From contig CAYWUJ010000011.1 of NCBI GenBank assembly GCA_964461455.1, positions 1 through 64,000 on the forward strand: a stretch of DNA of 64,000 nucleotides, in the 5' to 3' direction. Position 1 is the first letter of the stretch. Every line of letters begins with the position of its first letter. Below the pieces are notes generated by a model. That model was not told the DNA's origin. It searched no databases and saw nothing but the letters and a program-made list of their open reading frames with translations. Positions 24,000 through 32,180 of the stretch are shown one piece after another. This stretch comes from UBA1413 sp964461455. Lineage in GTDB: Bacteria > Bacteroidota > Bacteroidia > Bacteroidales > Prolixibacteraceae. The position numbers were made by a program, and so were the translations under genes.

Positions 24000-25820
24000 A
24001 TGTCATTGAAAATATTCACCCTTCAGATGACCGGCAAAATCGGGGATACCCATAAACTCGAGGATGAACGCCGCCGGCTGGAATCGGATTTTAAAGCTTT
24101 TCAGGAAGCGCAGGGCTCTCAGGAGCTTCAGCGTTACACGGAATTGGAGCAGTGGGTGGCCTCAGGGGTTCCGGAACAGAAACGCCGCCAACTGGAAAAG
24201 GAAACCTTCAAGGGCAGCACGGAATATAACCAGCTCAGGGAGCTGGAAACCCTCGGGAAAAACCGCAAAATCAAGGATTACCTCCATGTGGCCGCTTCCT
24301 CCGACCTCCAGAAGTTTCTGAAGGTGGAAAATTCGGAAAAGCTCAAAAATTACTGGGAGCTGAAGGATTACGCGGAAGGGGATTTCCGGCAGGAGATGAA
24401 GGAGATCACCGCGCAAAAATTCGTGGGTTCCCCCGAGGAGAGGCTCCTGAAAGAACTTACAGGGCTCAAAAAGAATAAAGCCCTGAAGGCTTACTTCAGG
24501 TTGAAGGACTCCCCAACCCTTAAAAAGCATACGGAATTTCAGAATGACCCCCGGCTTCAGCGCTTCCTGGAACTCAAAAACAGTCCGGCCCGCAGTAAGG
24601 AGGCCCGGCAGGAGTGGAAAACGCTCAGCCAGGACCCTGCCCTCAGGGATTTTTTCAGGATGGAGAAGTCGACCGACCTGAAACTATACCGTAAGATGGA
24701 GGGGCGCCATGTGCTGGCCCGCTATGAAGAACTGGTGCAGGAGACCGGCACCGGGGAATTCCGGGAACGGGTGGCCTACCTTCGCGATTCCAAAAAACTG
24801 GAGAAGAGCGACGCCTGGAAGAAATTCCGCAGGTTCAAGGAGCTCGGGGAGAGTGAAGAACTTCAATTTTTCAGGAAGTATAAAAAGTCGCCGGCCTACA
24901 GGAATTACCTCGACATCAGGGACTCCTTCCAGCTGGGAAGATACCAGGAACTGAAAGAGCTGACGGCATCCGTGGCTTTCAGGGAGAGAAAAGCGTATCT
25001 CGAGGATTCCCGGAAGTGGGAAAAGACAGAAGAGTTCGCCAGGCTGGAAGAGTTCGCCAGGCTCAAAAAACACCCCGGAGTGGTTCTCTATCATAAATAC
25101 CGCGATTCCGACGTTTTCGATTTTTTGAAAAACTGGGAGGTCACCTTTTCCGACCATTTTGAAGCCGGGAGAGTAGACCCGGGCAAGTGGATTTTCAACA
25201 CCCTGTGGGGCGAGCGTTACCTGGGGTCGACTTATTCGCAGCCGGGCGACCTGCAGGGATATAGCGGCGGCCGGAATACCCCGGTCAGGGAGGGCCGGTT
25301 GTCTATCCAGGTGAAAAAGGAGAAAAATTCAGGAAAACGGTGGCAACCGGGTGCGGGTTTTGTTCCCGATACCTTTGATTATTCTTCCGATCTCCTTTCG
25401 ACCCTTTTCTCCCAGAAGGAGGGAATCTTCGAAGCCAAATTAAAATATTCCCCCGTTCCCGAGGTGGTGAGTTCCTGTCATCTGCAGGGAGATGATCCGG
25501 CTCACCAGCTGACGCTCATGGAAATGGGACCCGAATGCCGCCTGGGGGTTCTCACTGCAGGGGGCAGCGGAAAACCCCACTTTTCGGGGATAGACCTGAA
25601 ATACCTGAAGCGCGACAGGTTTTACCTCTTCCGGCTGGAATGGGAGAAGAGCCTGGTCACCTGGAAAATCAACGATTGTGTTGTTTATGAGACTACCCTG
25701 GCAAAGGCTGGCGAGCCCCTTCATCTGAACCTTCTCTCTTTGGTGGTGCAGGAGATTCCCGGGTCTAAGCTTCCCGTCAGTTTTGAGATAGGGTGGGTGA
25801 AATGTTACCGCAGGAAATAA
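24000..25820 (+). CDS. Helical-repeat protein with C-terminal LamG/GH16-like beta-sandwich, unknown function
   Basis: A 606-residue protein in two parts. Residues about 20-378 are highly charged alpha-helical repeats of the pattern S-x-x-L-K-x-Y-x-E-L-K (examples: SSDLQKFLKVENSEKLKNYW, NKALKAYFRLKDSPTLKKH, RLQRFLELKNSP, SKKLEKSDAWKKFRRFKEL), roughly 30-35 residues each and loosely like FF-type helical repeats. Residues about 379-606 are a jelly-roll beginning WEVTFSDHFEAGRVDPGKW, as in LamG or GH16-like concanavalin folds; the GH16 catalytic E-x-D-x-x-E motif is not clear (LTLMEMGPE at the equivalent place), so it may only bind. No signal peptide or membrane helix is visible, so a cytoplasmic site is predicted. 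ATG 24000 is preferred over an upstream TTG at 23973. Similar repeat-sandwich proteins exist in other Bacteroidota, to my knowledge uncharacterised. Confidence 0.85.
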   Translation: MSLKIFTLQMTGKIGDTHKLEDERRRLESDFKAFQEAQGSQELQRYTELEQWVASGVPEQKRRQLEKETFKGSTEYNQLRELETLGKNRKIKDYLHVAASSDLQKFLKVENSEKLKNYWELKDYAEGDFRQEMKEITAQKFVGSPEERLLKELTGLKKNKALKAYFRLKDSPTLKKHTEFQNDPRLQRFLELKNSPARSKEARQEWKTLSQDPALRDFFRMEKSTDLKLYRKMEGRHVLARYEELVQETGTGEFRERVAYLRDSKKLEKSDAWKKFRRFKELGESEELQFFRKYKKSPAYRNYLDIRDSFQLGRYQELKELTASVAFRERKAYLEDSRKWEKTEEFARLEEFARLKKHPGVVLYHKYRDSDVFDFLKNWEVTFSDHFEAGRVDPGKWIFNTLWGERYLGSTYSQPGDLQGYSGGRNTPVREGRLSIQVKKEKNSGKRWQPGAGFVPDTFDYSSDLLSTLFSQKEGIFEAKLKYSPVPEVVSSCHLQGDDPAHQLTLMEMGPECRLGVLTAGGSGKPHFSGIDLKYLKRDRFYLFRLEWEKSLVTWKINDCVVYETTLAKAGEPLHLNLLSLVVQEIPGSKLPVSFEIGWVKCYRRK

Positions 25821-25826
25821 ACCCCC

Positions 25827-28115
25827 TTAAAACCCCCGTTTATTAAAGAGGGTGTACCCGAAATTGAACATCAGGAACCAGCGGGTTCCCGGTTTGTCGT
25901 AATAGTTAAGGCCGATGCTTGCGGGGCCCACTCCCGTTTGGTAAACCATGGCTGCCAATCCCTGGAAAAAGACATTTTCCACCATCAGATCATTGCGGAT
26001 GGCCTTGAAATCGCTGCTGCGGCTCACCTCCCACAGGGGAGCGAAGGCATATCCCTCAAGGCGCAGATGGACATCGGGGTTGAGGTGCCAGATGGCTTTG
26101 GCGCCTCCGGCCAGAAAATTGTTGGCATGAAAATTCTCGATGAACAGGGCTTTACTGTGGGGCGTGGGATAAAACCCCGGAGCCGCCAGCAGGGTAGAGG
26201 TATAGTTCATGAAATCCTTCTTGCTGCAGAAAACCCCGTCGAGACGGATTCCCGTCACCAGCCGGCCTCCCATGGGCAGATAGTTCTCGCTGCTTCCCCG
26301 GAACATCAGGAAGGAGTGGTTTTTTCTTGCCGGAAAGGGGGTGATCAGGGTGGTGCCGGGAATGATCTTCTCGGTGCCGGCAATATAATTCACCGTCACC
26401 GACCGGAAAACTCCTTCAGTGGCATAATGCTTGTGATTCAGTGAGTTCTTCTCATAGTCGGCATGAAGGATAAGGGCGTTGAAGTCGGTTTTGTCGGGTT
26501 CATCGGCTTTGTTGAATTTTTCGATCTGGTAGTAGGCGTCTCTTGATCTTGTACCGGCGATGCCCAGGCTGACCTTGTCGTGCCTCTTCACCGGAAATCC
26601 GATTTCTCCCCTGATGTTGGTCTCGTTCTGGATGATATAGGGCGGCCGCACATCCTCGAAGAAGAGTTCGTTGCTGGACGTGAAAAAGTCCCACCGGTTG
26701 TAGGTCAGATAACTGGCCAGATAAAAGGGGCGCAGGGTGGGAAAGTCAACCCGCCCGCCAACCTTGAAGGAGCTGTAAAACCTCCCGAAATAGAGGTTGG
26801 TGTTGAGCTTGTATGAGCGGTTTTTAAAAAGCCGGTACTCAAAATCGACATATCCCTGGTTAACAGGCTTGGTGGAAATGTTCCCCCCGACATTGATCTT
26901 GGCCTTTTTTTCGGGTTCCACGATCAGGTGGACGTCGAAATAACTCGACTCCCTGTTGAAGATGGCCACCGGACGAATCGACTTGATCTGTTCGTCGGCG
27001 ATCAGCTTGAAATACTCCCGTTTGAAGACTTCGGCGGTGAAGATATTTTTGTTGTGTTTGATCGAGTTGATGATATATTTTCTTTGAAGGGGATCTTCGA
27101 TTCCCTCGATCTGAATATTCTGGAAGAGGAGGGCCGGTTTGCGTGCGTGGAAGGCTTCCCTGCGGCGGGCAAGTTCTTCCGGGTTACTTCTGCGGCTGAT
27201 CCTGCGGCTGATACTGTCGATCATGGCATAGGTGGTTTTGGCTCCGGCATCGACGATATAATCCAGCTTATTGAAGTCGAGGAGCCCTGCCTGGGGAACA
27301 TCGGTTTCCAGCAGGATCCCCGCTTCCGGCGAGATGTCGTAATCGGTGGGGCGCTGCACCATGTTGGTCACCTGGCGGATGATGTCGTCGGCCCCGGCAT
27401 CCTGGGGATCAGGAACCACCTTGCTGCCGATAATGATGTCGGGTTTGAACACCTCGGTCATCACGTCATGGGGGAAATTATTCACGATGCCTCCGTCAAA
27501 GAGAAGTTCCCCGTTGATCATGATGGGTTTGAAAAAGAACGGAAAAGTCATGGAGGCACGGATGGCCTCGCCCAGGTCACCGCTGCCGAGCACGACCTGC
27601 TTGTTGCGGTGAACCTCGGTGGCCACACACCTGAAGGGGACCAGCAACTGGTCAAAGTCCCCGTTCGAAATGGCCGTCGTCGGGGCCATGAGTTCCATAA
27701 AGGTGAAATCCATCTGCCACTGGGGAATGATATTCGTGGGCGGAAGTACCCTGACTTTGTCGTCTTTCTTCTCCACCCTGATTTCTATCCAGGCGGGGTT
27801 TTCTTCAGGCTGCTTGAAATAGTAACGGTATTCTTCCTGTATTTTCCCCGTCGACCAGAAGTAAAATTCATCGGAGCGGATGAGCTCTTCCATTTCATCG
27901 GTGGTATATCCGGCAGCATAGAGCCCTCCGATGATCGCCCCCATGGAGGTCCCTGTGATGTAATCGATGGGAATGTTGTTGGATTCGAGAACTTTGATGA
28001 CCCCGATGTGGGCGAGCCCCTTGGCCCCGCCGCCGCTGAGCACCAGCCCTACCTTCTGAGCGTATCCCTGAAAGATGGTCAGAATCAATATGCTGATTAG
28101 GAATGTTGTTCTCAT
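25827..28115 (-). CDS. Patatin-like phospholipase with C-terminal outer-membrane barrel
   Basis: A 762-residue exported protein. After a signal peptide (MRTTFLISILILTIFQGYAQ) the patatin domain occupies residues about 22-220: oxyanion motif GGGAKG, nucleophile GTSMG (Ser near 59) and catalytic Asp in DGGIVNNFP. Then comes a POTRA-like segment (about 325-400, IQIEGIEDPLQRKYIINSI region) and an Omp85-type barrel to the C-terminus (about 400-762). This is the architecture of PlpD-like, type Vd proteins, which are lipid-cleaving enzymes displayed through or attached to an outer-membrane barrel. Unlike some PlpD proteins, no second POTRA is obvious. A good promoter is 26-56 bases upstream. It converges with the helical-repeat gene after a 6-base gap. 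Confidence 0.93.
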   Translation of the reverse strand: MRTTFLISILILTIFQGYAQKVGLVLSGGGAKGLAHIGVIKVLESNNIPIDYITGTSMGAIIGGLYAAGYTTDEMEELIRSDEFYFWSTGKIQEEYRYYFKQPEENPAWIEIRVEKKDDKVRVLPPTNIIPQWQMDFTFMELMAPTTAISNGDFDQLLVPFRCVATEVHRNKQVVLGSGDLGEAIRASMTFPFFFKPIMINGELLFDGGIVNNFPHDVMTEVFKPDIIIGSKVVPDPQDAGADDIIRQVTNMVQRPTDYDISPEAGILLETDVPQAGLLDFNKLDYIVDAGAKTTYAMIDSISRRISRRSNPEELARRREAFHARKPALLFQNIQIEGIEDPLQRKYIINSIKHNKNIFTAEVFKREYFKLIADEQIKSIRPVAIFNRESSYFDVHLIVEPEKKAKINVGGNISTKPVNQGYVDFEYRLFKNRSYKLNTNLYFGRFYSSFKVGGRVDFPTLRPFYLASYLTYNRWDFFTSSNELFFEDVRPPYIIQNETNIRGEIGFPVKRHDKVSLGIAGTRSRDAYYQIEKFNKADEPDKTDFNALILHADYEKNSLNHKHYATEGVFRSVTVNYIAGTEKIIPGTTLITPFPARKNHSFLMFRGSSENYLPMGGRLVTGIRLDGVFCSKKDFMNYTSTLLAAPGFYPTPHSKALFIENFHANNFLAGGAKAIWHLNPDVHLRLEGYAFAPLWEVSRSSDFKAIRNDLMVENVFFQGLAAMVYQTGVGPASIGLNYYDKPGTRWFLMFNFGYTLFNKRGF

Positions 28116-28140
28116 GGAAAATCGTCTTCTGGCTATAAAA

Positions 28141-28171
28141 CAAAGGTAATAAACAAAAAATTATCCCGCAA
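28141..28171 (-). promoter_or_regulatory. Promoter of the patatin-barrel gene
   Basis: Minus strand: TTG (28171-28169), 20 bases, then TACCTTTG (28148-28141). Spacing and -7 sequence fit the Bacteroidota consensus; the -33 element is ATTG rather than TTTG. Confidence 0.65.
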
Positions 28172-28306
28172 TGATTTCCGCATCTGCCGGTCCTCAGGGA
28201 AGGTGTGACCGGGGCTACTCCATGCGTAAGCCGCGCGCTTTGGCTTCCGGGACTTCCGCCGCCGCCCGCCGCCCGTGATTCGTGATCCGTGATCTCGGGT
28301 TCCGTA

Positions 28307-29233
28307 TCAGCTGCTCCGGGTTTTCTCTTCCAGGGAGCGGAAACCCTCGCCCAGGATCTCCTTGGTGTCCATGATGGTAATGAATGCCCCGGGATCTATC
28401 GAACTGATGAACTCTTCGAGGATGGCCACTTCCCTGCGGCTGACGGTGATGAAGATCATTTCTTTATCGTCGTTGGTATACATGCCCTTTCCCTTGATAT
28501 AAGTGCCCCCGCGTTCCAGGTCATTGATGATTTTGTCCCTGATGGCCTCGTGCTTGTCGGAAATGATGAAGAGGGCCTTGTTATAGTCGGCCCCCTCGAT
28601 GGTCATGTCAATGGCCCTTCCGGTAATGTAAATCACTATCCAGGAATAGAGGGGAATGGCCCAGTCCCCGAAGGAGGCCAGGGCGATCAGGACAATGACG
28701 GAGTCTACATATATCATGAGTCTTCCCAGGGGCAGGCGGGTGTACTTGGCCAGGATCATGGCGATGATGTCAGAGCCTCCCGAGGTGGCCCGTGACTTGA
28801 AGATCAGCCCCAGCCCAAAGCCTATCAATACACCCCCGAAGACACAGGAGAGCAGGACATCGCCCACCAGGGGGGCGTCACCGTCGGGGCGCAGCATGGT
28901 GATGCCGTCGATGAAAACCGATGTCAGCACAAACCCGGTGATGGTCTTCACCCCGAATTTGGGCCCCAGGATCCTGATGCCTGCCCACGTCAGGGGAATA
29001 TTCAGGACAAGCCCGAAAAGCCCGATCGGAATACCCTCGGGCCAGAATGAAAAGACCCCTTTGGTCAGGTAATGGACCACAATGGCGATACCATACACCC
29101 CTCCCGGGACGATCCTGTGGGGCGTGATGAAATAGACGAAACCTGCGGCCAGAATAAAGGAGCCGATAAGGATCAGCGCGTAGTCAAAGAACCACTGTTT
29201 GCTGAAGATTTTAACCTTGGGAATGAAGCTCAT
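28307..29233 (-). CDS. YitT family membrane protein
   Basis: A 308-residue protein of the YitT (DUF161 plus DUF2179) family. Five to six hydrophobic segments fill residues about 15-200 (FDYALILIGSFILAAGFVYF; GVYGIAIVVHYL; SGGSDIIAMILAKY), and the C-terminal about 80 residues are a cytoplasmic DUF2179 domain (YTNDDKEMIFITVSRREV). Function of the family is not established; it is widespread in Firmicutes and Bacteroidota. It lies 48 bases after the GH92 gene on the same strand and may be co-transcribed. Its terminal domain is related to that of the protein at 19651-20229. Confidence 0.93.
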   Translation of the reverse strand: MSFIPKVKIFSKQWFFDYALILIGSFILAAGFVYFITPHRIVPGGVYGIAIVVHYLTKGVFSFWPEGIPIGLFGLVLNIPLTWAGIRILGPKFGVKTITGFVLTSVFIDGITMLRPDGDAPLVGDVLLSCVFGGVLIGFGLGLIFKSRATSGGSDIIAMILAKYTRLPLGRLMIYVDSVIVLIALASFGDWAIPLYSWIVIYITGRAIDMTIEGADYNKALFIISDKHEAIRDKIINDLERGGTYIKGKGMYTNDDKEMIFITVSRREVAILEEFISSIDPGAFITIMDTKEILGEGFRSLEEKTRSS

Positions 29234-29281
29234 GACTATGGATGTTGGTTAATGGGTTTAATCTTTCAATTGATGCGGGAA

Positions 29282-31567
29282 TCACTCTCCCGGTTTTGTC
29301 ATCGAAAAGGGAAAGGATTCGGGCCCTGTCCACAGGTTGTGGACGGGTTCCCCGGCCATGGAAAATTCCAGTTTTCCTGCCGAGGAAATTTCTTCGTGGG
29401 AGAGCCACGATCGGGGTATTTTTCTCCCGTTGAGCGATGCCGACCTGATGTAGGGATGGCGGGAAGCGCCGGGGGCGCTGATGGTGAATTTCCCGCCGTT
29501 GTCGAGGGTGATTTCCGCCTTTTCAAAGAGGGGGGAGCCGATGACATACTGGGGAGTTCCCGGGCACACAGGATAAAACCCGAGGGCCGAGAAGACATAC
29601 CATGCCGAGGTCTGGCCGTTGTCCTCATCGCCGCAGTATCCGTCGGGAGTGGGCGAATAGAGGCGGGTGAGCACCTCGCGCAGGTGTTCCTGGGTTTTCC
29701 AGGGTTTTCCGGCATAGTTGTAAAGATAGATCATGTGTTGCACCGGTTGATTGCCATGGGCATAATTTCCCATGTTCATGACCTGCATCTCTCTGATTTC
29801 GTGGATGGGGAATCCATAATAGGAACAGTCAAACAGGGGAGGGACCCGGAAGACGGAGTCGAGCATGGAGGTGAACACTCCGGGGCCTCCCATCAGCCTG
29901 ATGAGCCCTTCCACATCATGGAACACACTCCAGGTGTAGTGCCAGCTGTTGCCTTCGGTAAAGGCATCGCCCCACTTGTAAGGGCTGAAGGGTTCCTGGA
30001 AGGTGCCGTTGCTGTTTTTACCGCGCATCAGCAGGGTGGAGGGGTCGAAGACATTCCGGTAGTTACGGGCTCTCTCCCTGTAGAGGGCGGTCTCTGCTTC
30101 GGGGCGCCCCAGGGCTGTGCCCAGCTCAGCAATACAAAAGTCAGCATAGGCATATTCCAGGGTGCGGGCGGTATTCTCGGGGATTCCCGCATTGTAGGGA
30201 ATATAACCGAGGTCGTTGTAATATCCAGCGCCGAAACGCCCCACGGAGTGAACGGGGCCATGGGCCTTGGTATTCTTGAGAATGGCAGAGTACAGGGTGT
30301 CGATGTTGAACCCTCTGATGCCCTTGATCCAGGCGTCGGTGATCAGGGAGGCCGAGTTGGAACCGATCATGCAATCGCGGTGCCCCGGACTCGCCCACTC
30401 GGGAAGCCAGCCGCTCTCCCGGTAGGCATTGACCAGCCCCTCCATGATTTGGGCGTCGAGGGCGGGATACATCCATGTGAAAAAGGGAAATACCGCACGG
30501 AACGTGTCCCAGAAACCATTGTCGGTATACATGGGGCCGGGAAGTACCTCCCCGTTGTACGGACTGTAGTGGACCATGTTGCCGGCGGCATCGAATTCGT
30601 GGAACATCCTGGGAAAGAGAAGCATCCGGTAAAGACAGCTGTAGAAAGTTTGCACATGTGCGGGATTTTCGGACGATACCCTGATTCGCCCCAGTTCGCG
30701 GTTCCAGATCTCCCTGCCTTCCTGTTTCACGGTCTCGAAGGTTTTTCCTGCGGTTTCCCTTTCGAGGTTCAGGATGGCCTGTTCCAGGCTGATAAAGGAG
30801 GAGGCCACCCTGACCATCACCTGGTCACCGCGCCGGGTCACGAAGCGGACGATGGCGCCGGTATGGAAACCTTCGGCGGTGGCTTCTCCTGCGGTGAGAT
30901 CTCCCTCTTTCCAGGTATAAAAAGATTCAAAGGGCCGGTCAAACTCCATGACGAACCAGTTTTTGAAATTCGCGGGAACACCGCCGCTGTTTTTGGTGGT
31001 ATAGCCTGTTATTCTGCGCTCCCCGGGAAGGACAGTGACCATGGAGCCGTTGTCGAAGGCATCAGCGACGATACAGGAGGTGTCGCCCGCGGGAAAGGTG
31101 AAACGGAACAAGGCCGCCCTTTCGGTGGGGGTGATTTCCGCCGTGATGTCGTGATCGGCCAGATATACCCGGTAATAGTGGGGTTGTGCCGTCTCTGTCC
31201 TGTGGGAAAACCAACTGGCCCTTTCCTCTTCTCCGGCGACGACCTTCGCCGAAGTGGCAAAAATGGAGAACTGGCCGTAGTCGTTGATCCAGGGACTGGG
31301 CTGGTGGGTTTGTTTGAAGCCCCTGAGGCGGTGGGCGTTGTAGGTGTACATCCATCCGTCTCCCATTTTGCCGGTCTGGGGGGCCCAGAAATTCATGCCC
31401 CAGGGACGGGCTATGGCAGGGTAGGTATTGCCGGTGCTGAAACTGAAATCGGAGAGGCTCCCCATCAGCGGGTTGACCTGGTCAACGGGGTCAGTGACCA
31501 GCTCTGGCTCCCTGGTGCAGCCCATGAACAGGAACACCAGCAAGAACAGTGAAAATCGGGTTGACAT
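29282..31567 (-). CDS. GH92 family alpha-mannosidase, predicted lipoprotein
   Basis: A 761-residue exported glycoside hydrolase of family 92, calcium-dependent exo-alpha-mannosidases acting on mannans and N-glycans. Lipoprotein signal with FLFMGC (Cys 17). N-terminal beta-sandwich (residues about 25-240) with the typical VNPLMGS, GNTYPAIARPWGMNFWAP and QTHQPSPWINDYG; catalytic (alpha/alpha)6 domain after it with the general acid motif TEGNSWHYTW and the base region GDEDNGQTSAWYVF, then GFYPVCPGTPQYVIGSP. In the base motif the common GNDD is GDED here, with the acidic residues still present. No SusC/SusD pair is nearby, so it is not in a classical polysaccharide utilisation locus. Confidence 0.95.
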   Translation of the reverse strand: MSTRFSLFLLVFLFMGCTREPELVTDPVDQVNPLMGSLSDFSFSTGNTYPAIARPWGMNFWAPQTGKMGDGWMYTYNAHRLRGFKQTHQPSPWINDYGQFSIFATSAKVVAGEEERASWFSHRTETAQPHYYRVYLADHDITAEITPTERAALFRFTFPAGDTSCIVADAFDNGSMVTVLPGERRITGYTTKNSGGVPANFKNWFVMEFDRPFESFYTWKEGDLTAGEATAEGFHTGAIVRFVTRRGDQVMVRVASSFISLEQAILNLERETAGKTFETVKQEGREIWNRELGRIRVSSENPAHVQTFYSCLYRMLLFPRMFHEFDAAGNMVHYSPYNGEVLPGPMYTDNGFWDTFRAVFPFFTWMYPALDAQIMEGLVNAYRESGWLPEWASPGHRDCMIGSNSASLITDAWIKGIRGFNIDTLYSAILKNTKAHGPVHSVGRFGAGYYNDLGYIPYNAGIPENTARTLEYAYADFCIAELGTALGRPEAETALYRERARNYRNVFDPSTLLMRGKNSNGTFQEPFSPYKWGDAFTEGNSWHYTWSVFHDVEGLIRLMGGPGVFTSMLDSVFRVPPLFDCSYYGFPIHEIREMQVMNMGNYAHGNQPVQHMIYLYNYAGKPWKTQEHLREVLTRLYSPTPDGYCGDEDNGQTSAWYVFSALGFYPVCPGTPQYVIGSPLFEKAEITLDNGGKFTISAPGASRHPYIRSASLNGRKIPRSWLSHEEISSAGKLEFSMAGEPVHNLWTGPESFPFSMTKPGE

Positions 31568-31596
31568 GGCTTTTAGGTTTTTGAAGGCGAAAGTAG

Positions 31597-31625
31597 AAAA
31601 AAAAAGGCCTCCTTGCGGAAGCCTT
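31597..31625 (-). terminator. Rho-independent terminator of rplS
   Basis: On the minus strand a 9-base stem (AAGGCTTCC / GGAGGCCTT with one mismatch) around a GCAA tetraloop, followed by a run of nine T. It lies 20 bases downstream of the rplS stop. Confidence 0.85.
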
Positions 31626-31645
31626 GTATGGGATAGTGAGTTCTT

Positions 31646-31996
31646 TCAGACTCTTTTTTCCTTGATGCGGGCTTTCTTTCCCGTCAGACTGCGGAGGTAA
31701 TACAGCCTTTTACGGCGTACACTTCCCTTCTTGTTGATATCGACACTGTCGATGAAAGGGGATTCCAGGGGAAAAATACGCTCCACTCCGATACTTCCCG
31801 ACATTTTGCGGACGGTAAACGTCTTGGTGCCGCCTTTACCCTTGATCTGAATGACCACCCCGCGGTAGCTCTGGATCCTTTCCTTGTTACCTTCACGGAT
31901 TTTATAGTTGACCGTAACGGTGTCCCCGGCACCAAATGCCGGCAGTTCTTTTCTTTCTGTCTCGAATGCGCTGCGCGCGATCTTAATTAAGTCCAT
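31646..31996 (-). CDS. rplS: 50S ribosomal protein L19
   Basis: A 116-residue ribosomal protein of the large subunit at the 30S interface. Clear family motifs: FGAGDTVTVNYKIREGNKERIQ-type centre (residues 21-42), YRGVVIQIKGKG, FTVRKMSGSIGVERIFPLESPFI and the basic end VRRKRLYYLR. Full length. It is transcribed alone, with its own promoter (32068-32098) and a strong terminator. Confidence 0.98.
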   Translation of the reverse strand: MDLIKIARSAFETERKELPAFGAGDTVTVNYKIREGNKERIQSYRGVVIQIKGKGGTKTFTVRKMSGSIGVERIFPLESPFIDSVDINKKGSVRRKRLYYLRSLTGKKARIKEKRV

Positions 31997-32067
31997 CGTG
32001 CTTATTATTTTAACTGGTTGGCAATGTTACCCGCAGAAGCGGTGTAAGAGATTGCTGAAATGTGGCG

Positions 32068-32098
32068 CAAAATTAGCAATTAATTTATTTCATGCAAC
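32068..32098 (-). promoter_or_regulatory. Promoter of rplS
   Basis: Minus strand: GTTG (32098-32095), 19 bases, TAATTTTG (32075-32068). Only the first base of the -33 TTTG departs from consensus. The leader is about 65 bases. Confidence 0.65.
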
Positions 32099-32180
32099 AT
32101 GCACAGGAAAATTGTGTTCTGAAGGGCCCATGTCGCTCATTTTTCCGGAAGATCCCACTCTCGCGGGTGACTGCCGGGGG

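Noticed and set aside
29072..31552. Long plus-strand open frame of over 800 codons opposite the GH92 gene
   Set aside because: It is the complement of a clear GH92 glycosidase; its translation is rich in Gly, Val, His and Pro with no domain, as expected of an antisense frame in G+C-rich coding DNA.
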